Assembly (NCBI RefSeq): GCF_004328625.1
Contig: NZ_CP032229.1
Location: 5,704,001 to 5,768,000, forward strand
DNA length: 64,000 nt
Direction: 5' to 3'
Source: Streptomyces seoulensis
GTDB taxonomy: Bacteria > Actinomycetota > Actinomycetes > Streptomycetales > Streptomycetaceae
A model generated the notes under the pieces. It did not search any database. It was not told the origin of the DNA and saw only the letters and a list, made by a program, of their open reading frames with translations. Made by a program: the position numbers and the translations under genes. Below are positions 25,174-33,969 of the stretch, piece after piece (positions within the stretch are counted from its first letter, which is position 1; each line of letters begins with the position of its first letter).

Positions 25174-27285
25174 ATGACGCTGCCGGTGGAGTACGACGAG
25201 CCCAGCGGGACCGTCGTACTGCGGACCGAGGCCACCTGTTACGTGCTGCGGGTGGACCGCGCCGTGCTGCATGTCCACTGGGGTGCGCATCTGCCCCTGG
25301 AGGACGCGGTCGGGCTGCCCGTGCGGAGCGAGCCGGACAACAGCTTCGCCGGTCCCTTCGACGGGGTGGAGGAGTATCCCGTCGAGGGCGGCGCCCGGTT
25401 CGGGGTGCCCGCGCTGGAGGTCCGGTTCGCCGACGGGCAGAGCCCGGTCGAGCCCGAGGTCACCGGGGTGCGGGTCGTCGGTGCGGGGCATGTGGTGGTC
25501 TCGCTGCGGGACCGGGTGCGGCCGCTGACGTGGGAGACGCACTACCGGGTGCCGCCCGACGGTGACGTCCTGGAACGCTGGACGGAGTTCGAGCACACCG
25601 GCACCAGCGGCCCGCTGCTTCTCGTCCGCCACGCCGCCGCCCACTGGCCGCTGCCCCGGCGGCAGCGGTGGCGGATGTCGGCCGTGCACGGGGGCTGGTC
25701 CGACGAGCACCGGCTCGCCCGTACCGAGTTGGCCGTGGGCGAGACCACGCTGACCAGCAGACGCGGCCACACCGGCCACCAGGCCAACCCGTGGGTCGCG
25801 CTGGACACCGGTGGCGCCGACGAGGAGCACGGCGAGGTGTGGGCCACCGCGCTTGCCGCCAGCGGTAGTTGGCGGCTCACCGTGCAGCGCACGGCGGCCG
25901 GGGAGGTGGGCGTGATCCTGGGGGAGGGGCACGAGGGGGCGGAGATCGCCCTGGCCCCCGGCCGGCGGCACGTCACACCGGTCAGCGTGGCCGTGCACTC
26001 CCCGGGCGGCTTCGGCGCCGTCAGCCGCGCCTTCCACACCTACGTCCGGCGCCATGTCCTGCCGTATCCGGGGGAGTCGCGGCCCGTCCTCTACAACTCC
26101 TGGGAGGCGACCGGGTTCGAGACCTCCGAGGAGGGCCAACTGCGGCTGGCCCGGCGGGCGGCCGACCTCGGGGTGGAGCTGTTCGTGGTGGACGACGGCT
26201 GGTTCGGCACCCGCGACGACGACCGCTCCGGTCTCGGCGACTGGACCCCGCACCCCGGGCGCTTCCCGCGCGGACTGCGCCCGCTGGCCGACGAGGTGCA
26301 CCGGCTGGGCATGGCGTTCGGGCTCTGGGTGGAGCCCGAAATGACCAACCCCGACAGCGAGTTGTTCCGCAGGCACCCCGAGTACGTGCTGCATCTGCCC
26401 GACCGCACCGCCACCGAGCTGCGCCACCAGCTCGTGCTGGACTTCTCCCGCCACGAGGTGACCGAGTGGGCGTACGGCCGGCTGCGCCGGATGGTCGCCG
26501 AGCACACCGTGGACTTCCTCAAGTGGGACTTCAACCGGTCCTTCACCGAGGCGGGCGCGCGGGGCGGCGGTCCGGACGCGCGGCGGGTGCACATCGAGCA
26601 CGCGCGCGGGGTGCACCGGGTGCTCGACCGGCTGCGCGCGGAGTTCCCCCGGCTGCGGATCGAGTCGTGCGCGGGCGGCGGCGGCCGGACCGACCTCGGC
26701 ATGCTCGCCCGCACCGACCAGGTGTGGACCTCGGACAACACCGACGCCGTGCAGCGGCTCGCCATCCAGCACGGCTTCAGCCAGGTCTATCCGGCCCGCG
26801 TCATGTCCGCCTGGGTCACCGACAGCCCCAACCCGCTGACCGGACGCCGGGTGCCGCTCGCCTTCCGCTTCCACTCGGCGATGGCGGGTGTCCTGGGCAT
26901 CGGCGGCGACCTGGACCGGTGGACACCGGCCGAACTCGCCGAGGCCGCCCGGCTGATCGGCCTCTACAAGGACATCCGCCCGCTGGTGCAGCACGGACAC
27001 CAGTACCGGCTGCTCGCACCGGGCGACGGCGCCCTGACCGCCGTCCAGTACGTCGGTCCCGACGCCGGCCAAACGGTGGTGCTGCTGTGGCGGCCCGGCG
27101 CCTGGTTCGGCCCGGCGCACCCGCCGCTCCGGCTGCGGGGCCTGGACACCGGCGCCCGCTACCGGGACGAGGACACCGGCGAGGAATGGTCGGGGGCGAC
27201 CCTGATGGGCTTCGGCCTGCCCCTCCCCTGCCTGCCGGACGGCGACTGCGCGAGCGCGCTGGTGCGGCTGCGCCAGGTGGCGTGA
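25174..27285 (+). CDS. Alpha-galactosidase, glycoside hydrolase family 36
   Basis: This 703-aa retaining enzyme releases alpha-linked galactose (melibiose, raffinose type). The N-terminal beta-sandwich is followed by the barrel. KWDFNR carries the nucleophile Asp452, SCAGGGGRTDLGML is the family block, and WTSDNTD carries the acid/base Asp521. It is cytoplasmic, with no signal peptide. ATG 25174 is used, with GGGG six bases upstream; a GTG two codons earlier is possible. The pairing with GH42 suggests mixed alpha/beta galactosides as substrates. Confidence 0.95.
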   Translation: MTLPVEYDEPSGTVVLRTEATCYVLRVDRAVLHVHWGAHLPLEDAVGLPVRSEPDNSFAGPFDGVEEYPVEGGARFGVPALEVRFADGQSPVEPEVTGVRVVGAGHVVVSLRDRVRPLTWETHYRVPPDGDVLERWTEFEHTGTSGPLLLVRHAAAHWPLPRRQRWRMSAVHGGWSDEHRLARTELAVGETTLTSRRGHTGHQANPWVALDTGGADEEHGEVWATALAASGSWRLTVQRTAAGEVGVILGEGHEGAEIALAPGRRHVTPVSVAVHSPGGFGAVSRAFHTYVRRHVLPYPGESRPVLYNSWEATGFETSEEGQLRLARRAADLGVELFVVDDGWFGTRDDDRSGLGDWTPHPGRFPRGLRPLADEVHRLGMAFGLWVEPEMTNPDSELFRRHPEYVLHLPDRTATELRHQLVLDFSRHEVTEWAYGRLRRMVAEHTVDFLKWDFNRSFTEAGARGGGPDARRVHIEHARGVHRVLDRLRAEFPRLRIESCAGGGGRTDLGMLARTDQVWTSDNTDAVQRLAIQHGFSQVYPARVMSAWVTDSPNPLTGRRVPLAFRFHSAMAGVLGIGGDLDRWTPAELAEAARLIGLYKDIRPLVQHGHQYRLLAPGDGALTAVQYVGPDAGQTVVLLWRPGAWFGPAHPPLRLRGLDTGARYRDEDTGEEWSGATLMGFGLPLPCLPDGDCASALVRLRQVA

Positions 27286-27289
27286 CCCG

Positions 27290-27472
27290 TCAGCGGCCGG
27301 GGGGCGGTCCCATCGGGCCGGGCGCGTGCGGCCCAGCGCCCGGCAGGCCGGTGCCCGGTGGCATCACCCGTGCCAGGTCCCGGTGTATGCGGTCGGCCTC
27401 GCCCCGCACCTCGGCGGGGACGTCACCGCGTTCGGCGACGAGACGGCTGAAGATGGGGGTGTCGGTGAACAT
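27290..27472 (-). CDS. Small hypothetical protein, 60 aa
   Basis: The protein begins MFTDTPIFSRLVAERGDVPAE and ends in a Pro/Gly-rich tail. The N-terminal half is charged and helical, and GGAAAGAG lies upstream of the ATG. I do not recognise a family, although short proteins with this opening seem familiar from Streptomyces. It converges on the alpha-galactosidase gene with a 4-bp gap. Function is unknown. Confidence 0.5.
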   Translation of the reverse strand: MFTDTPIFSRLVAERGDVPAEVRGEADRIHRDLARVMPPGTGLPGAGPHAPGPMGPPPGR

Positions 27473-27745
27473 GAGGGTGGCTGCTCTTTCCAGTGGGTCG
27501 CCGGGTGGTGGGGGGAGCGACGGGACGGGTGACGGTCACCTGCCGTGGCCGGACCGTCGGCGGGCCGAGAGACGGCGGCCCCGAGGAACGCCCGGCCAGG
27601 AACGGGCACACGACACCTTAAGGGGCGGTACCGACACCGCGCGCCCAGGGGACCGGTGCAACTGGTCAGCTTAGATGATCATGTCTGCCGTATTCGAGGG
27701 TAGACGCGGCCGACGAGTCCGAAAGTCGTCCCATACGGAGTAGTC

Positions 27746-28747
27746 GTGCCGACATCGCACCTTTCCCCACAGCCCAGCGCGTCCGGAGCCGTGCAGCTGG
27801 CCGCTTCCTGGCCGAACTGGCTGGAGGCGCACACCACGGCACTGGTCGAGGTCCCCCTGCGCATCGCCCTCATCATCGTCATCCTGGGGGTGATCCGCTG
27901 GGTCGCCAAGCGCGCCATCACCCGCGTCGTCCAGCACATCCTCCAGCCCTCCGGCGACGAGCAGGAGTCCCGTCCGCCGCGCCGCGCCGGACGCGGGGCC
28001 GCCGTCCTGCTGCGCGACCGCACCCGCTCCTCGCAGCGCCGTGAACAGCGCGCCCGCACCATCGGCTCGGTGCTCAGCAGCGGCGTCACCATCGTCCTGG
28101 CCCTGCTGGGTACGGCCATGATCCTCGACCAGGTCGGCATCGCCCTCGGCCCGCTGCTGGCCAGTGCCGGCGTGGTCGGCCTCGCCATCGGTTTCGGCGC
28201 CCAGAGTCTGGTCGCCGACTACCTCTCCGGCCTGCTCATCATGGTCGAGGACCAGTACGGCGTCGGTGACACCGTCGACCTCGGCGAGGCCGTCGGCGAG
28301 GTGGAGCACATCGGCCTGCGCCTGACCCATGTCCGCGACCTCAACGGCGGCCTGTGGCACATCCGCAACGGCGAGGTCCTCCGCGTCCGCAACGACAGCC
28401 AGGACTGGGCCCGCGCCGTCCTGGACGTCGCCGTCGCCTACGACTCCAACCTCGACACCGTCTACCAGGTGCTGGAGGACGCCGGCCGCAGCCTGCGCCA
28501 GGACCCGGCCTTCTCCGCCGTCCTGCTGGAGGAGCCCAGCGTGTGGGGCGTGCAGTCGCTGGACGCGGACGGCGTCGTCGTCCGCCTCGCCGTGAAGACG
28601 ATCCCGCTCCAGCAGTGGGGCGTCACCCGCGAGCTGCGCCGCCGGGTGAAGGAGGCGCTGGACGCGGCCGGCATCGACATCCCGTTCCCGCAGCGCACGA
28701 TCTGGCTGCGCAACGAGGACCAGGAGCCCCAGCTCACCGCCCGCTGA
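27746..28747 (+). CDS. Mechanosensitive ion channel protein, MscS family
   Basis: This 333-aa membrane protein has a first helix at about residues 37-55, then a charged linker, then two helices. The pore-lining Gly/Ala-rich helix is GPLLASAGVVGLAIGFGAQ, and QSLVADYLSGLLIMVEDQYGVGDTV is the conserved MscS beta-domain entry. It would open under membrane tension to release solutes after osmotic downshift. GTG at 27746 has GGAG upstream. It stands alone with its own terminator. Confidence 0.93.
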   Translation: MPTSHLSPQPSASGAVQLAASWPNWLEAHTTALVEVPLRIALIIVILGVIRWVAKRAITRVVQHILQPSGDEQESRPPRRAGRGAAVLLRDRTRSSQRREQRARTIGSVLSSGVTIVLALLGTAMILDQVGIALGPLLASAGVVGLAIGFGAQSLVADYLSGLLIMVEDQYGVGDTVDLGEAVGEVEHIGLRLTHVRDLNGGLWHIRNGEVLRVRNDSQDWARAVLDVAVAYDSNLDTVYQVLEDAGRSLRQDPAFSAVLLEEPSVWGVQSLDADGVVVRLAVKTIPLQQWGVTRELRRRVKEALDAAGIDIPFPQRTIWLRNEDQEPQLTAR

Positions 28748-28760
28748 ACCGCCTGCACAC

Positions 28761-28799
28761 GACGAGGGGCCCGGCCTTCCCAAGGCCGGGCCCCTCGTC
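28761..28799. terminator. Strong hairpin between MscS gene and small membrane protein
   Basis: A perfect 18-bp stem has a 3-base CCC loop. It lies between the convergent mscS-like gene and the small membrane protein gene at 28829, so it can serve both. Confidence 0.88.
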
Positions 28800-28828
28800 A
28801 TGTCACGCGGTGAGTGCGTGCGGTCCGC

Positions 28829-28999
28829 CTACCAGCGGTACCAGCGGCCACGACGGCCGCCGCTGCCCGCCGGGCGCACGAAGAAGCCGACCAGCCACAC
28901 GACCAGGACGATCACCGCTATCCACCACAGCGCCTTCAGGGCGAAGCCCGCGCCGAAGAGGATGAGAGCCAGCAGAAGAACCAGAAGCAAAGGAACCAT
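28829..28999 (-). CDS. Small hydrophobic membrane protein, 56 aa
   Basis: MVPLLLVLLLALILFGAG begins a protein with two predicted helices (about residues 2-20 and 23-43) and a basic C-terminus (GGRRGRWYRW) that should face the cytoplasm. ATG 28999 is chosen because GGAGG lies eight bases upstream; a nearer ATG at 29005 is too close to it. It is of a type widespread in Streptomyces, with unknown function. Confidence 0.75.
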   Translation of the reverse strand: MVPLLLVLLLALILFGAGFALKALWWIAVIVLVVWLVGFFVRPAGSGGRRGRWYRW

Positions 29000-29209
29000 T
29001 GTCATAACCTCCTGACCGCCGATTGCCCCTGACCAGCGAATACACGCACACAACTGCCAAGTTATCCACACGACTTGAAGGGCATGTGCAGGGGTTGCGG
29101 TCCAGGCCGCCCCGGCGGTGGTGCTCCGTTCGGTGCAGTGCGGGGGCGGAAGAGGCTGACAGGGCCGGTGAAGAGGGATTCTCCGCGTGCGCGGGGGTAA
29201 CCGCCCTGC

Positions 29210-29455
29210 ATGAACATCGCTGCTGAATTCCTCGCCGCGTCCAGCAAGAGCGCGCTCTGGCTGCTGGTCGTGGGCGTGATCGTCGCCGTGATCCTGCTGG
29301 GCGGGTTCTTCCTGGGCAGCCGCCGGGCGCGCTCGCGCCGCCTGTCGACCCCGCCGCCCGGCGCCGACGCCCGCCGTGGCCCGCAGGAGCAGTCGGGCGT
29401 GGGCTGGCAGACCCCGGATGACAACCCGGAGAACCACACCCACCACCGCCACTGA
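29210..29455 (+). CDS. DUF6479-like small membrane protein
   Basis: This 81-aa protein has one transmembrane helix at residues ~14-36 (SALWLLVVGVIVAVILLGGF), then a basic stop-transfer stretch (GSRRARSRR) and a hydrophilic tail ending in HTHHRH. The layout resembles the Streptomyces DUF6479 family; the family name is from memory. Function is unknown. It converges on the SRPBCC gene, with four bases between the stops. Confidence 0.68.
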   Translation: MNIAAEFLAASSKSALWLLVVGVIVAVILLGGFFLGSRRARSRRLSTPPPGADARRGPQEQSGVGWQTPDDNPENHTHHRH

Positions 29456-29459
29456 CGGC

Positions 29460-29969
29460 TCACCCCGCGTGCTGCCGCTCCAGCTCCCGCTTGAGGTTGG
29501 TCAGGGTCCTGCGGATGTTGCGGGCCTGGAAGTCGGGGAACGTACTGCCCGAGGTGACGATCCGGTCGAAGACGCCGGCCGCGAGGTCGGGCCAGGTGCG
29601 GCGGTCGTCGGTCCAGACCTCGGTGACCCTGGTGCCCTCGCCTTCCGGCTCGAAGCGGTACTCCCAGGTGGCGATCGGGCCGCGCAGACGCGGGCGGCCC
29701 ACGCCGATCGCGTGGACCCGGAAGGCGAAGCGGCGGCCCGGCTCGGCCGCCGTGACCGTGCACCGGGTCACCCAGCGGAAGCGGCCGCGCTTGTTCCGCC
29801 CGACGAAGCTGGTGCCCACCCCGGCCGGGCCCGCCGCCGGGCCGGGGACGGTGCCCAGGTTCTCCGGGCTCCAGCGGCCCATGTCGGCGGGGTCGCTCAC
29901 CGCCCGGTAGGCGGCGTCCGGCGGGACGTCGATGACGATGCTGTCGCTCACACTCAACACACGGGCCAC
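29460..29969 (-). CDS. SRPBCC-family protein (polyketide cyclase/dehydratase-like)
   Basis: This 169-aa START/Bet-v1-like fold binds a hydrophobic ligand in its cavity. SIVIDVPPDAAYRAVSDPADMGRWSPE is the typical N-terminal strand and helix, and the repeated WEYRFEPEGEGTRVTEVW strands support it. GTG 29969 has GGAGG seven bases upstream. The reaction, if any, is unknown. It is read in the same direction as the aminotransferase gene upstream, 45 bp away. Confidence 0.85.
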   Translation of the reverse strand: MARVLSVSDSIVIDVPPDAAYRAVSDPADMGRWSPENLGTVPGPAAGPAGVGTSFVGRNKRGRFRWVTRCTVTAAEPGRRFAFRVHAIGVGRPRLRGPIATWEYRFEPEGEGTRVTEVWTDDRRTWPDLAAGVFDRIVTSGSTFPDFQARNIRRTLTNLKRELERQHAG

Positions 29970-30014
29970 TGCGCTGCCTCCTACCGCGAACATGTAGCTA
30001 CTGCCGAGTAGGAA

Positions 30015-31151
30015 TCATGGCACGGACACTTCGCCCGTTCGGTCCGCGAGCGTAGAGAGCGCGGCCGCGACCCGGTCGCACACCTCCGGCGGGGTCGAGG
30101 CGTGCGGGGAGAACCTCAGCGAGTCGGCGCGCACCGTCGGGGTGACGCCCTCGGCGTGCAGCGCCTTGGCCACGAGCGCCGGGTCGCGGCCGGGCACGGC
30201 GAAGGAGAGGATGCCCGCGCGCCGGGCCGGGTCGGCGGGGGAGAGGATCTGGCCGCCGTACTCCCGGACGGCCTCGGTCAGTTCGCTCACGCGCTCGGCG
30301 ATCGCGCCCTCGATCGCGCCCACGGTGTGCCGCTCGACGAGGTCCAGCGCGGCCGCGAACGCGGCTGCCGTCACCGGGCTCAGATTGGTGACGGACCAAC
30401 GCCCGGCGTCGGGTGCGGGCGGGTGCTCCGCGCCGTCGAAGAGGCCGACGTCCGCGACGCCCGTCCAGCCGGTGAGTACGGGTTCCAGGGTCTCCAGCGC
30501 GCGGTCGGAGAGCGTGGCGAAGCCGGTCGCCCACCCGGCGCGCAGCCACTTCTGGCCGCCGGCCACCACCACGTCCGCCGCGTCCCACGGCAACTGAGCC
30601 GCGCCGAACGCCTGGATGGCGTCCACGATCAGCAGCCGGTCCGGCCCGATCGCCTCCCGCAGTCCCGCCAGATCCGCCCGGAACCCGGTGCGGAAGTCCA
30701 CCGCGCTCACCGACAGCGCCACCACGTCCTCGGTCAGCGCGGCCCGCACCAGCTCCGGGGTCACCCCGCCGCCGGGCTCCGGGTCGAGCCAGCGGGGCGT
30801 GACCCGGCCGAGCCCCGCGGTGCGGCGCCACGGGTAGTGGTTGGCGGGGAAGTCGGTACGGGGGACGAGGACCGTGCCCTCCCGGATGCCGAGCGCCGCG
30901 TGGAAGAGACCGGTGGACGCGTTCGGCAGCAGCACGGTGTGCCGGGCGTCGGTACCCGCGAGGCGGGCGGCGGTGTCCCGCGCGGTCGCCTCCGCGCGCA
31001 TCAGTCCGTCCACCGTGGTGTGGTCGGCGCGGGCGGATTCCGCCAGGGCCCGCGCGGTGGCGTCCACGGCGTCCCGCGACGGCGGCCCGAACCGCGCGAA
31101 GTCGAGATACCCGGCCGGTGTGTCGAAGTGGGCTGCGTACGAAGTGAGCAC
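30015..31151 (-). CDS. Class V aminotransferase-fold PLP enzyme
   Basis: This 378-aa enzyme is of the cysteine desulfurase / isopenicillin-N-epimerase-like group. LLIVDAIQAFGA carries the PLP-contacting Asp, VVVAGGQKWLRAG the Schiff-base Lys, and LLPNASTGLFHAAL the phosphate-binding region. GTG 31151 with GGAGG upstream is the start. There is no obvious Cys-loop for desulfurase activity, so it may act on another amino acid. No pathway neighbours define the substrate. Confidence 0.86.
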   Translation of the reverse strand: MLTSYAAHFDTPAGYLDFARFGPPSRDAVDATARALAESARADHTTVDGLMRAEATARDTAARLAGTDARHTVLLPNASTGLFHAALGIREGTVLVPRTDFPANHYPWRRTAGLGRVTPRWLDPEPGGGVTPELVRAALTEDVVALSVSAVDFRTGFRADLAGLREAIGPDRLLIVDAIQAFGAAQLPWDAADVVVAGGQKWLRAGWATGFATLSDRALETLEPVLTGWTGVADVGLFDGAEHPPAPDAGRWSVTNLSPVTAAAFAAALDLVERHTVGAIEGAIAERVSELTEAVREYGGQILSPADPARRAGILSFAVPGRDPALVAKALHAEGVTPTVRADSLRFSPHASTPPEVCDRVAAALSTLADRTGEVSVP

Positions 31152-31174
31152 GGGCCCATCCTCCCCGGTACGGC

Positions 31175-31212
31175 ACGGGCCGGGCACCCCCACCTGGGGA
31201 TGCCCGGCCCGT
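31175..31212 (-). terminator. Terminator of the MFS transporter gene
   Basis: ACGGGCCGGGCA (31175-31186) pairs with TGCCCGGCCCGT (31201-31212), a 12-bp stem. It lies eight bases after the MFS gene stop on the minus strand. Confidence 0.75.
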
Positions 31213-31220
31213 CCGTCCGC

Positions 31221-32933
31221 TCAGTGCCCGGCGGATTCCTCGTCACGCGCCCGGCGCGGCAGCAGGAAGGCGAGCAGGAACGTCAGGACGAGCATCCCGT
31301 CCACGATCCACAGCACGGTCTTCATCACGGAGCCGAAGCCGCCCTTGAAGGCCGAGGTGGCGGTGGACCGGAGCGCGGCCGGTATCCGGGCGCCGTCCTG
31401 CGGCGAGGTGATGACCGAACGGGTGTCCTTCTCCAGCGTGACGCAGGAGGCCGGGGTCGCGGCCGGGTCCTTGGCGACCGCGCGGTCCGAGGCGCAGGTC
31501 CGCAGGTCCGCCACGACCCGGTCCTGGGCGGCCGGCGCGACGTGCGCGGCGGTCAGCTGCCGCCGCAGCCCGTCGGAGTGGTGGTCGACGGCGGTGGCGA
31601 TGCCGCCGCCCAGCAGGCCGAAGAAGACGGTGCCGAGGATGGCCACGCCGAAGGCGCCGCCGAGCTGCTGGACCGCCGTCATGGTGCCGGACGCCGAGCC
31701 CGTCTCGTGCTGCTCGACGCTGGCCAGCACGATGTCGAAGAAGGGCGCCATCAGCAGGCCCATCCCGATGCCCGTGACCAGCAGCGAGGGCAGGAGCTGC
31801 CAGGGGCCGACACCGCTGCCCGCGAGGTCCAGGGTGAGCCACACCGCGAACACGCCGAGCGCCATGACCAGCGCGCCGCCCTGGAGCACGGTACGGCCGA
31901 ACCGGGTGACCGCCTGGGCGAGCCCGAAGCCGACGATCATGCCGCCCGACCAAGGCACCATCACCAGGCCGGCCTTCAGCGGTGAATAGCCGAGACCGAT
32001 CTGGGTGTACAGGTTGAACACCAGCATGAAGCCCTGCATGGCCGAGAAGAAAACCAGACCGAGGATCATGCCGCCGCTGAAGCCGCGCTTGCGGAACAGG
32101 CTGATGACCACCAGCGGGTCCAGCCCGGCCCGGCTGCGCCGCGCCTCGTACAGCGCGAAGACGGCGAAGACGGCGACGGAGGCGGCCATCATCACGAAGG
32201 TCCACGCCGGCCAGTCGTACTCACGGCCCTGGACCAGCGGGAAGATGAGGAGCAGCGCGGCCAGCGAGACCAGGAGCATGCCGGGGATGTCGAGGCGGGG
32301 CTTGCTCTCGGAACGGGTCTTCGGCAGGTAGCGCACGGCGCCCAGCAGGGCGGCGGCGCCCAGCGGCAGGTTGATCAGGAAGATCATGCGCCAGCCGGTG
32401 CCGAAGTAGTCGGCGTCCACGAGCCAGCCCGCCAGGATCGGCCCGGAGACCGCGGACAGGCCCATGACCGGCCCGAACATGCCGAACGCCTTCTGCGACT
32501 CCTTCGGCGGGAACATCTCCTTGATCATGCCGAGGCCCTGCGGCAGCATCACCGCGCCGAAGAGACCCTGGACGACCCGGGCGCCGATCAGCATCGCGGG
32601 CGACACCGAGACCGCGCAGAGCAGCGAGCCCACGGTGAAGCCGGCGGCGCCGACCAGGAACATGTTGCGGCGGCCGTGGATGTCGCCGAGGCGGCCGCCG
32701 GTGACCAGGCCGACGGCCATCGAGAGCGTGTACGCGGCGGCGAGCCACTGGAGGGTGGAGGCGCCGCCGCCCAGGTCGGCGCGCATGGACGGGCCGGCGA
32801 TGTTCGTGACCACGGCGTCCAGGAGGTCCATCACCTCGGCCGCGAGGATCACGAAGAGCGCAGCCCAGCGCCACCGGTAGGGCGCTGGTGAGTCAGTGGG
32901 CGTCTCGGCGGACGCGACACCGGTGGTGGACAT
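31221..32933 (-). CDS. MFS drug transporter, DHA2 (14-helix) type
   Basis: This 570-aa proton antiporter is of the EmrB/QacA kind. AEVMDLLDAVVTNIAGPSM in helix 1 and GRLGDIHGRRNMF between helices 2 and 3 are family motifs; GARVVQGLFGAVMLPQGL follows. A hydrophilic outer loop at ~460-520, with two Cys that could pair (LRTCASD and PASCVT), separates the last helices. The ATG at 32933 has GAGGAG upstream. It is divergent from a TetR gene with four shared operator copies, so it is probably an inducible antibiotic exporter. Confidence 0.93.
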   Translation of the reverse strand: MSTTGVASAETPTDSPAPYRWRWAALFVILAAEVMDLLDAVVTNIAGPSMRADLGGGASTLQWLAAAYTLSMAVGLVTGGRLGDIHGRRNMFLVGAAGFTVGSLLCAVSVSPAMLIGARVVQGLFGAVMLPQGLGMIKEMFPPKESQKAFGMFGPVMGLSAVSGPILAGWLVDADYFGTGWRMIFLINLPLGAAALLGAVRYLPKTRSESKPRLDIPGMLLVSLAALLLIFPLVQGREYDWPAWTFVMMAASVAVFAVFALYEARRSRAGLDPLVVISLFRKRGFSGGMILGLVFFSAMQGFMLVFNLYTQIGLGYSPLKAGLVMVPWSGGMIVGFGLAQAVTRFGRTVLQGGALVMALGVFAVWLTLDLAGSGVGPWQLLPSLLVTGIGMGLLMAPFFDIVLASVEQHETGSASGTMTAVQQLGGAFGVAILGTVFFGLLGGGIATAVDHHSDGLRRQLTAAHVAPAAQDRVVADLRTCASDRAVAKDPAATPASCVTLEKDTRSVITSPQDGARIPAALRSTATSAFKGGFGSVMKTVLWIVDGMLVLTFLLAFLLPRRARDEESAGH

Positions 32934-32967
32934 CGAAAACTCCTCGCGGAAAGGGCCCAAGGCCGGA

Positions 32968-33016
32968 GAACACTGTTCACCGTAGCAGAACAGTGCTCAC
33001 TTGGAGAACGCTGTTC
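32968..33016. promoter_or_regulatory. Three TetR operator copies at the MFS promoter
   Basis: GAACACTGTTC (32968-32978), GAACAGTGCTC (32988-32998) and GAACGCTGTTC (33006-33016) lie 35 to 83 bp upstream of the MFS start, at 20- and 18-bp steps. They are imperfect palindromes of one consensus. Confidence 0.82.
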
Positions 33017-33019
33017 ATT

Positions 33020-33060
33020 AAGATATAGCGTAAGCAGGTCGCGAGGACAAGATATATCGC
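33020..33060. repeat. AT-rich direct repeat in the MFS/TetR spacer
   Basis: AAGATATAGCG (33020-33030) and AAGATATATCGC (33049-33060) are 29 bp apart in otherwise GC-rich DNA. They may be promoter boxes or a second regulator site. Confidence 0.4.
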
Positions 33061-33151
33061 GTTGGGGGCCGCGAGTGCGCCCTGTGGAAAACTGCTGTGG
33101 ACAACTGCTCCGAGATCGAATGCTCGGGGACGGACACCGCTCACCAGCCGT

Positions 33152-33179
33152 GAACACTGTTCTCCGGCGGCCCTAGACT
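33152..33179 (+). promoter_or_regulatory. TetR promoter with fourth operator copy
   Basis: GAACACTGTTC (33152-33162) is identical to the first MFS-side copy. It covers the likely -35 position; TAGACT (33174-33179) is the -10 box, 17 bp further on. The ATG at 33186 is seven bases past it, so the mRNA is probably leaderless and the gene autoregulated. Confidence 0.65.
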
Positions 33180-33185
33180 GTCCTC

Positions 33186-33968
33186 ATGAGCGACGCGGCC
33201 GCCGGCAACCCCGCACCCCCTCCGCCGTCCCCCTGGGAACGCGAGCGCCCCGCCCGCCCGCAGCCGACGGCCCAGCGCACCCCGCTGTCGCGCGAGCGGA
33301 TCGTCGAGGCTGCCTTCCGCGTGCTGGACCGCCAGGGGCTCGACGGGCTCTCCATGCGCCAGGTGGCCGCCGAACTGGGCGTCACCGTCTCCGCGCTCTA
33401 CGCCTACGTCAGCTCCAAGGACGACCTGCTGGAGCTGATGTACACCCGGCTCTTCGACGGCTTCACCATGCCCGAGCCCGACCCCGGGCGCTGGAGCGAG
33501 CAGGTCCGGGACTACGCGCGCGCCGGACGCGAGCGCCTGCGCTCCCACCGGGACGTCGCCCGGATCTCCATGGCCCACGTCCCCTTCACGGCCGAACTGC
33601 TCCCGCACGTCGAGGGGTTGCTCGCCATCTTCCGTACGGCCGGACTGCCGGACCGGATCGCGGCCGAGGCCGGAGACCTCATCTCCACCTTCATCGACGG
33701 CTTCGTGCTGGAGGAGGGCATGTGGCAGGACCGGGCCGCCGCCCGGCCCGACGGCGGCGACTCCTCACTGGCCCGCCCCGACTGGCGCGAGATGGCGGGC
33801 GAGATGCAGAACTACTTCGCCTCGCTGCCCCAGGCGGACTTCCCCCACCTGCGCGCATTGGCCGACGTGATGGTGAGCGACTCCTCCGACGAGCGGTTCG
33901 AGATCGGCCTGGAGATCATCCTGCGGGGGCTGGCGAGCTACCTCCCCGACAAGGCGCCGGACGCCTGA
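33186..33968 (+). CDS. TetR/AcrR-family regulator
   Basis: This 260-aa regulator has a Pro-rich N-terminal tail, then the HTH (LSRERIVEAAFRVLDRQGL, MRQVAAELGVTVSALYAYV) and a TetR_C-type ligand domain. It is divergent from the DHA2 exporter. Identical operator copies on both promoters indicate that it represses the pump and itself. It ends one base before the stop of the convergent DUF2993 gene. Confidence 0.93.
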   Translation: MSDAAAGNPAPPPPSPWERERPARPQPTAQRTPLSRERIVEAAFRVLDRQGLDGLSMRQVAAELGVTVSALYAYVSSKDDLLELMYTRLFDGFTMPEPDPGRWSEQVRDYARAGRERLRSHRDVARISMAHVPFTAELLPHVEGLLAIFRTAGLPDRIAAEAGDLISTFIDGFVLEEGMWQDRAAARPDGGDSSLARPDWREMAGEMQNYFASLPQADFPHLRALADVMVSDSSDERFEIGLEIILRGLASYLPDKAPDA

Positions 33969-33969
33969 A

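Noticed and set aside
23112..25235. Very long minus-strand ORF opposite the GH42 gene (707 codons)
   Set aside because: Shadow frame typical of high-GC DNA: composition is Gly/Ala/Val/Arg-rich, no motif, and the plus frame is a clear GH42 enzyme.
25102..27120. Long minus-strand ORF opposite the GH36 gene
   Set aside because: Same shadow effect; the plus strand carries all GH36 catalytic motifs.
29001..29452. Long minus frame extending the small membrane protein at 28829
   Set aside because: It runs through the DUF6479-like gene and leader; only the last 56 codons look real.
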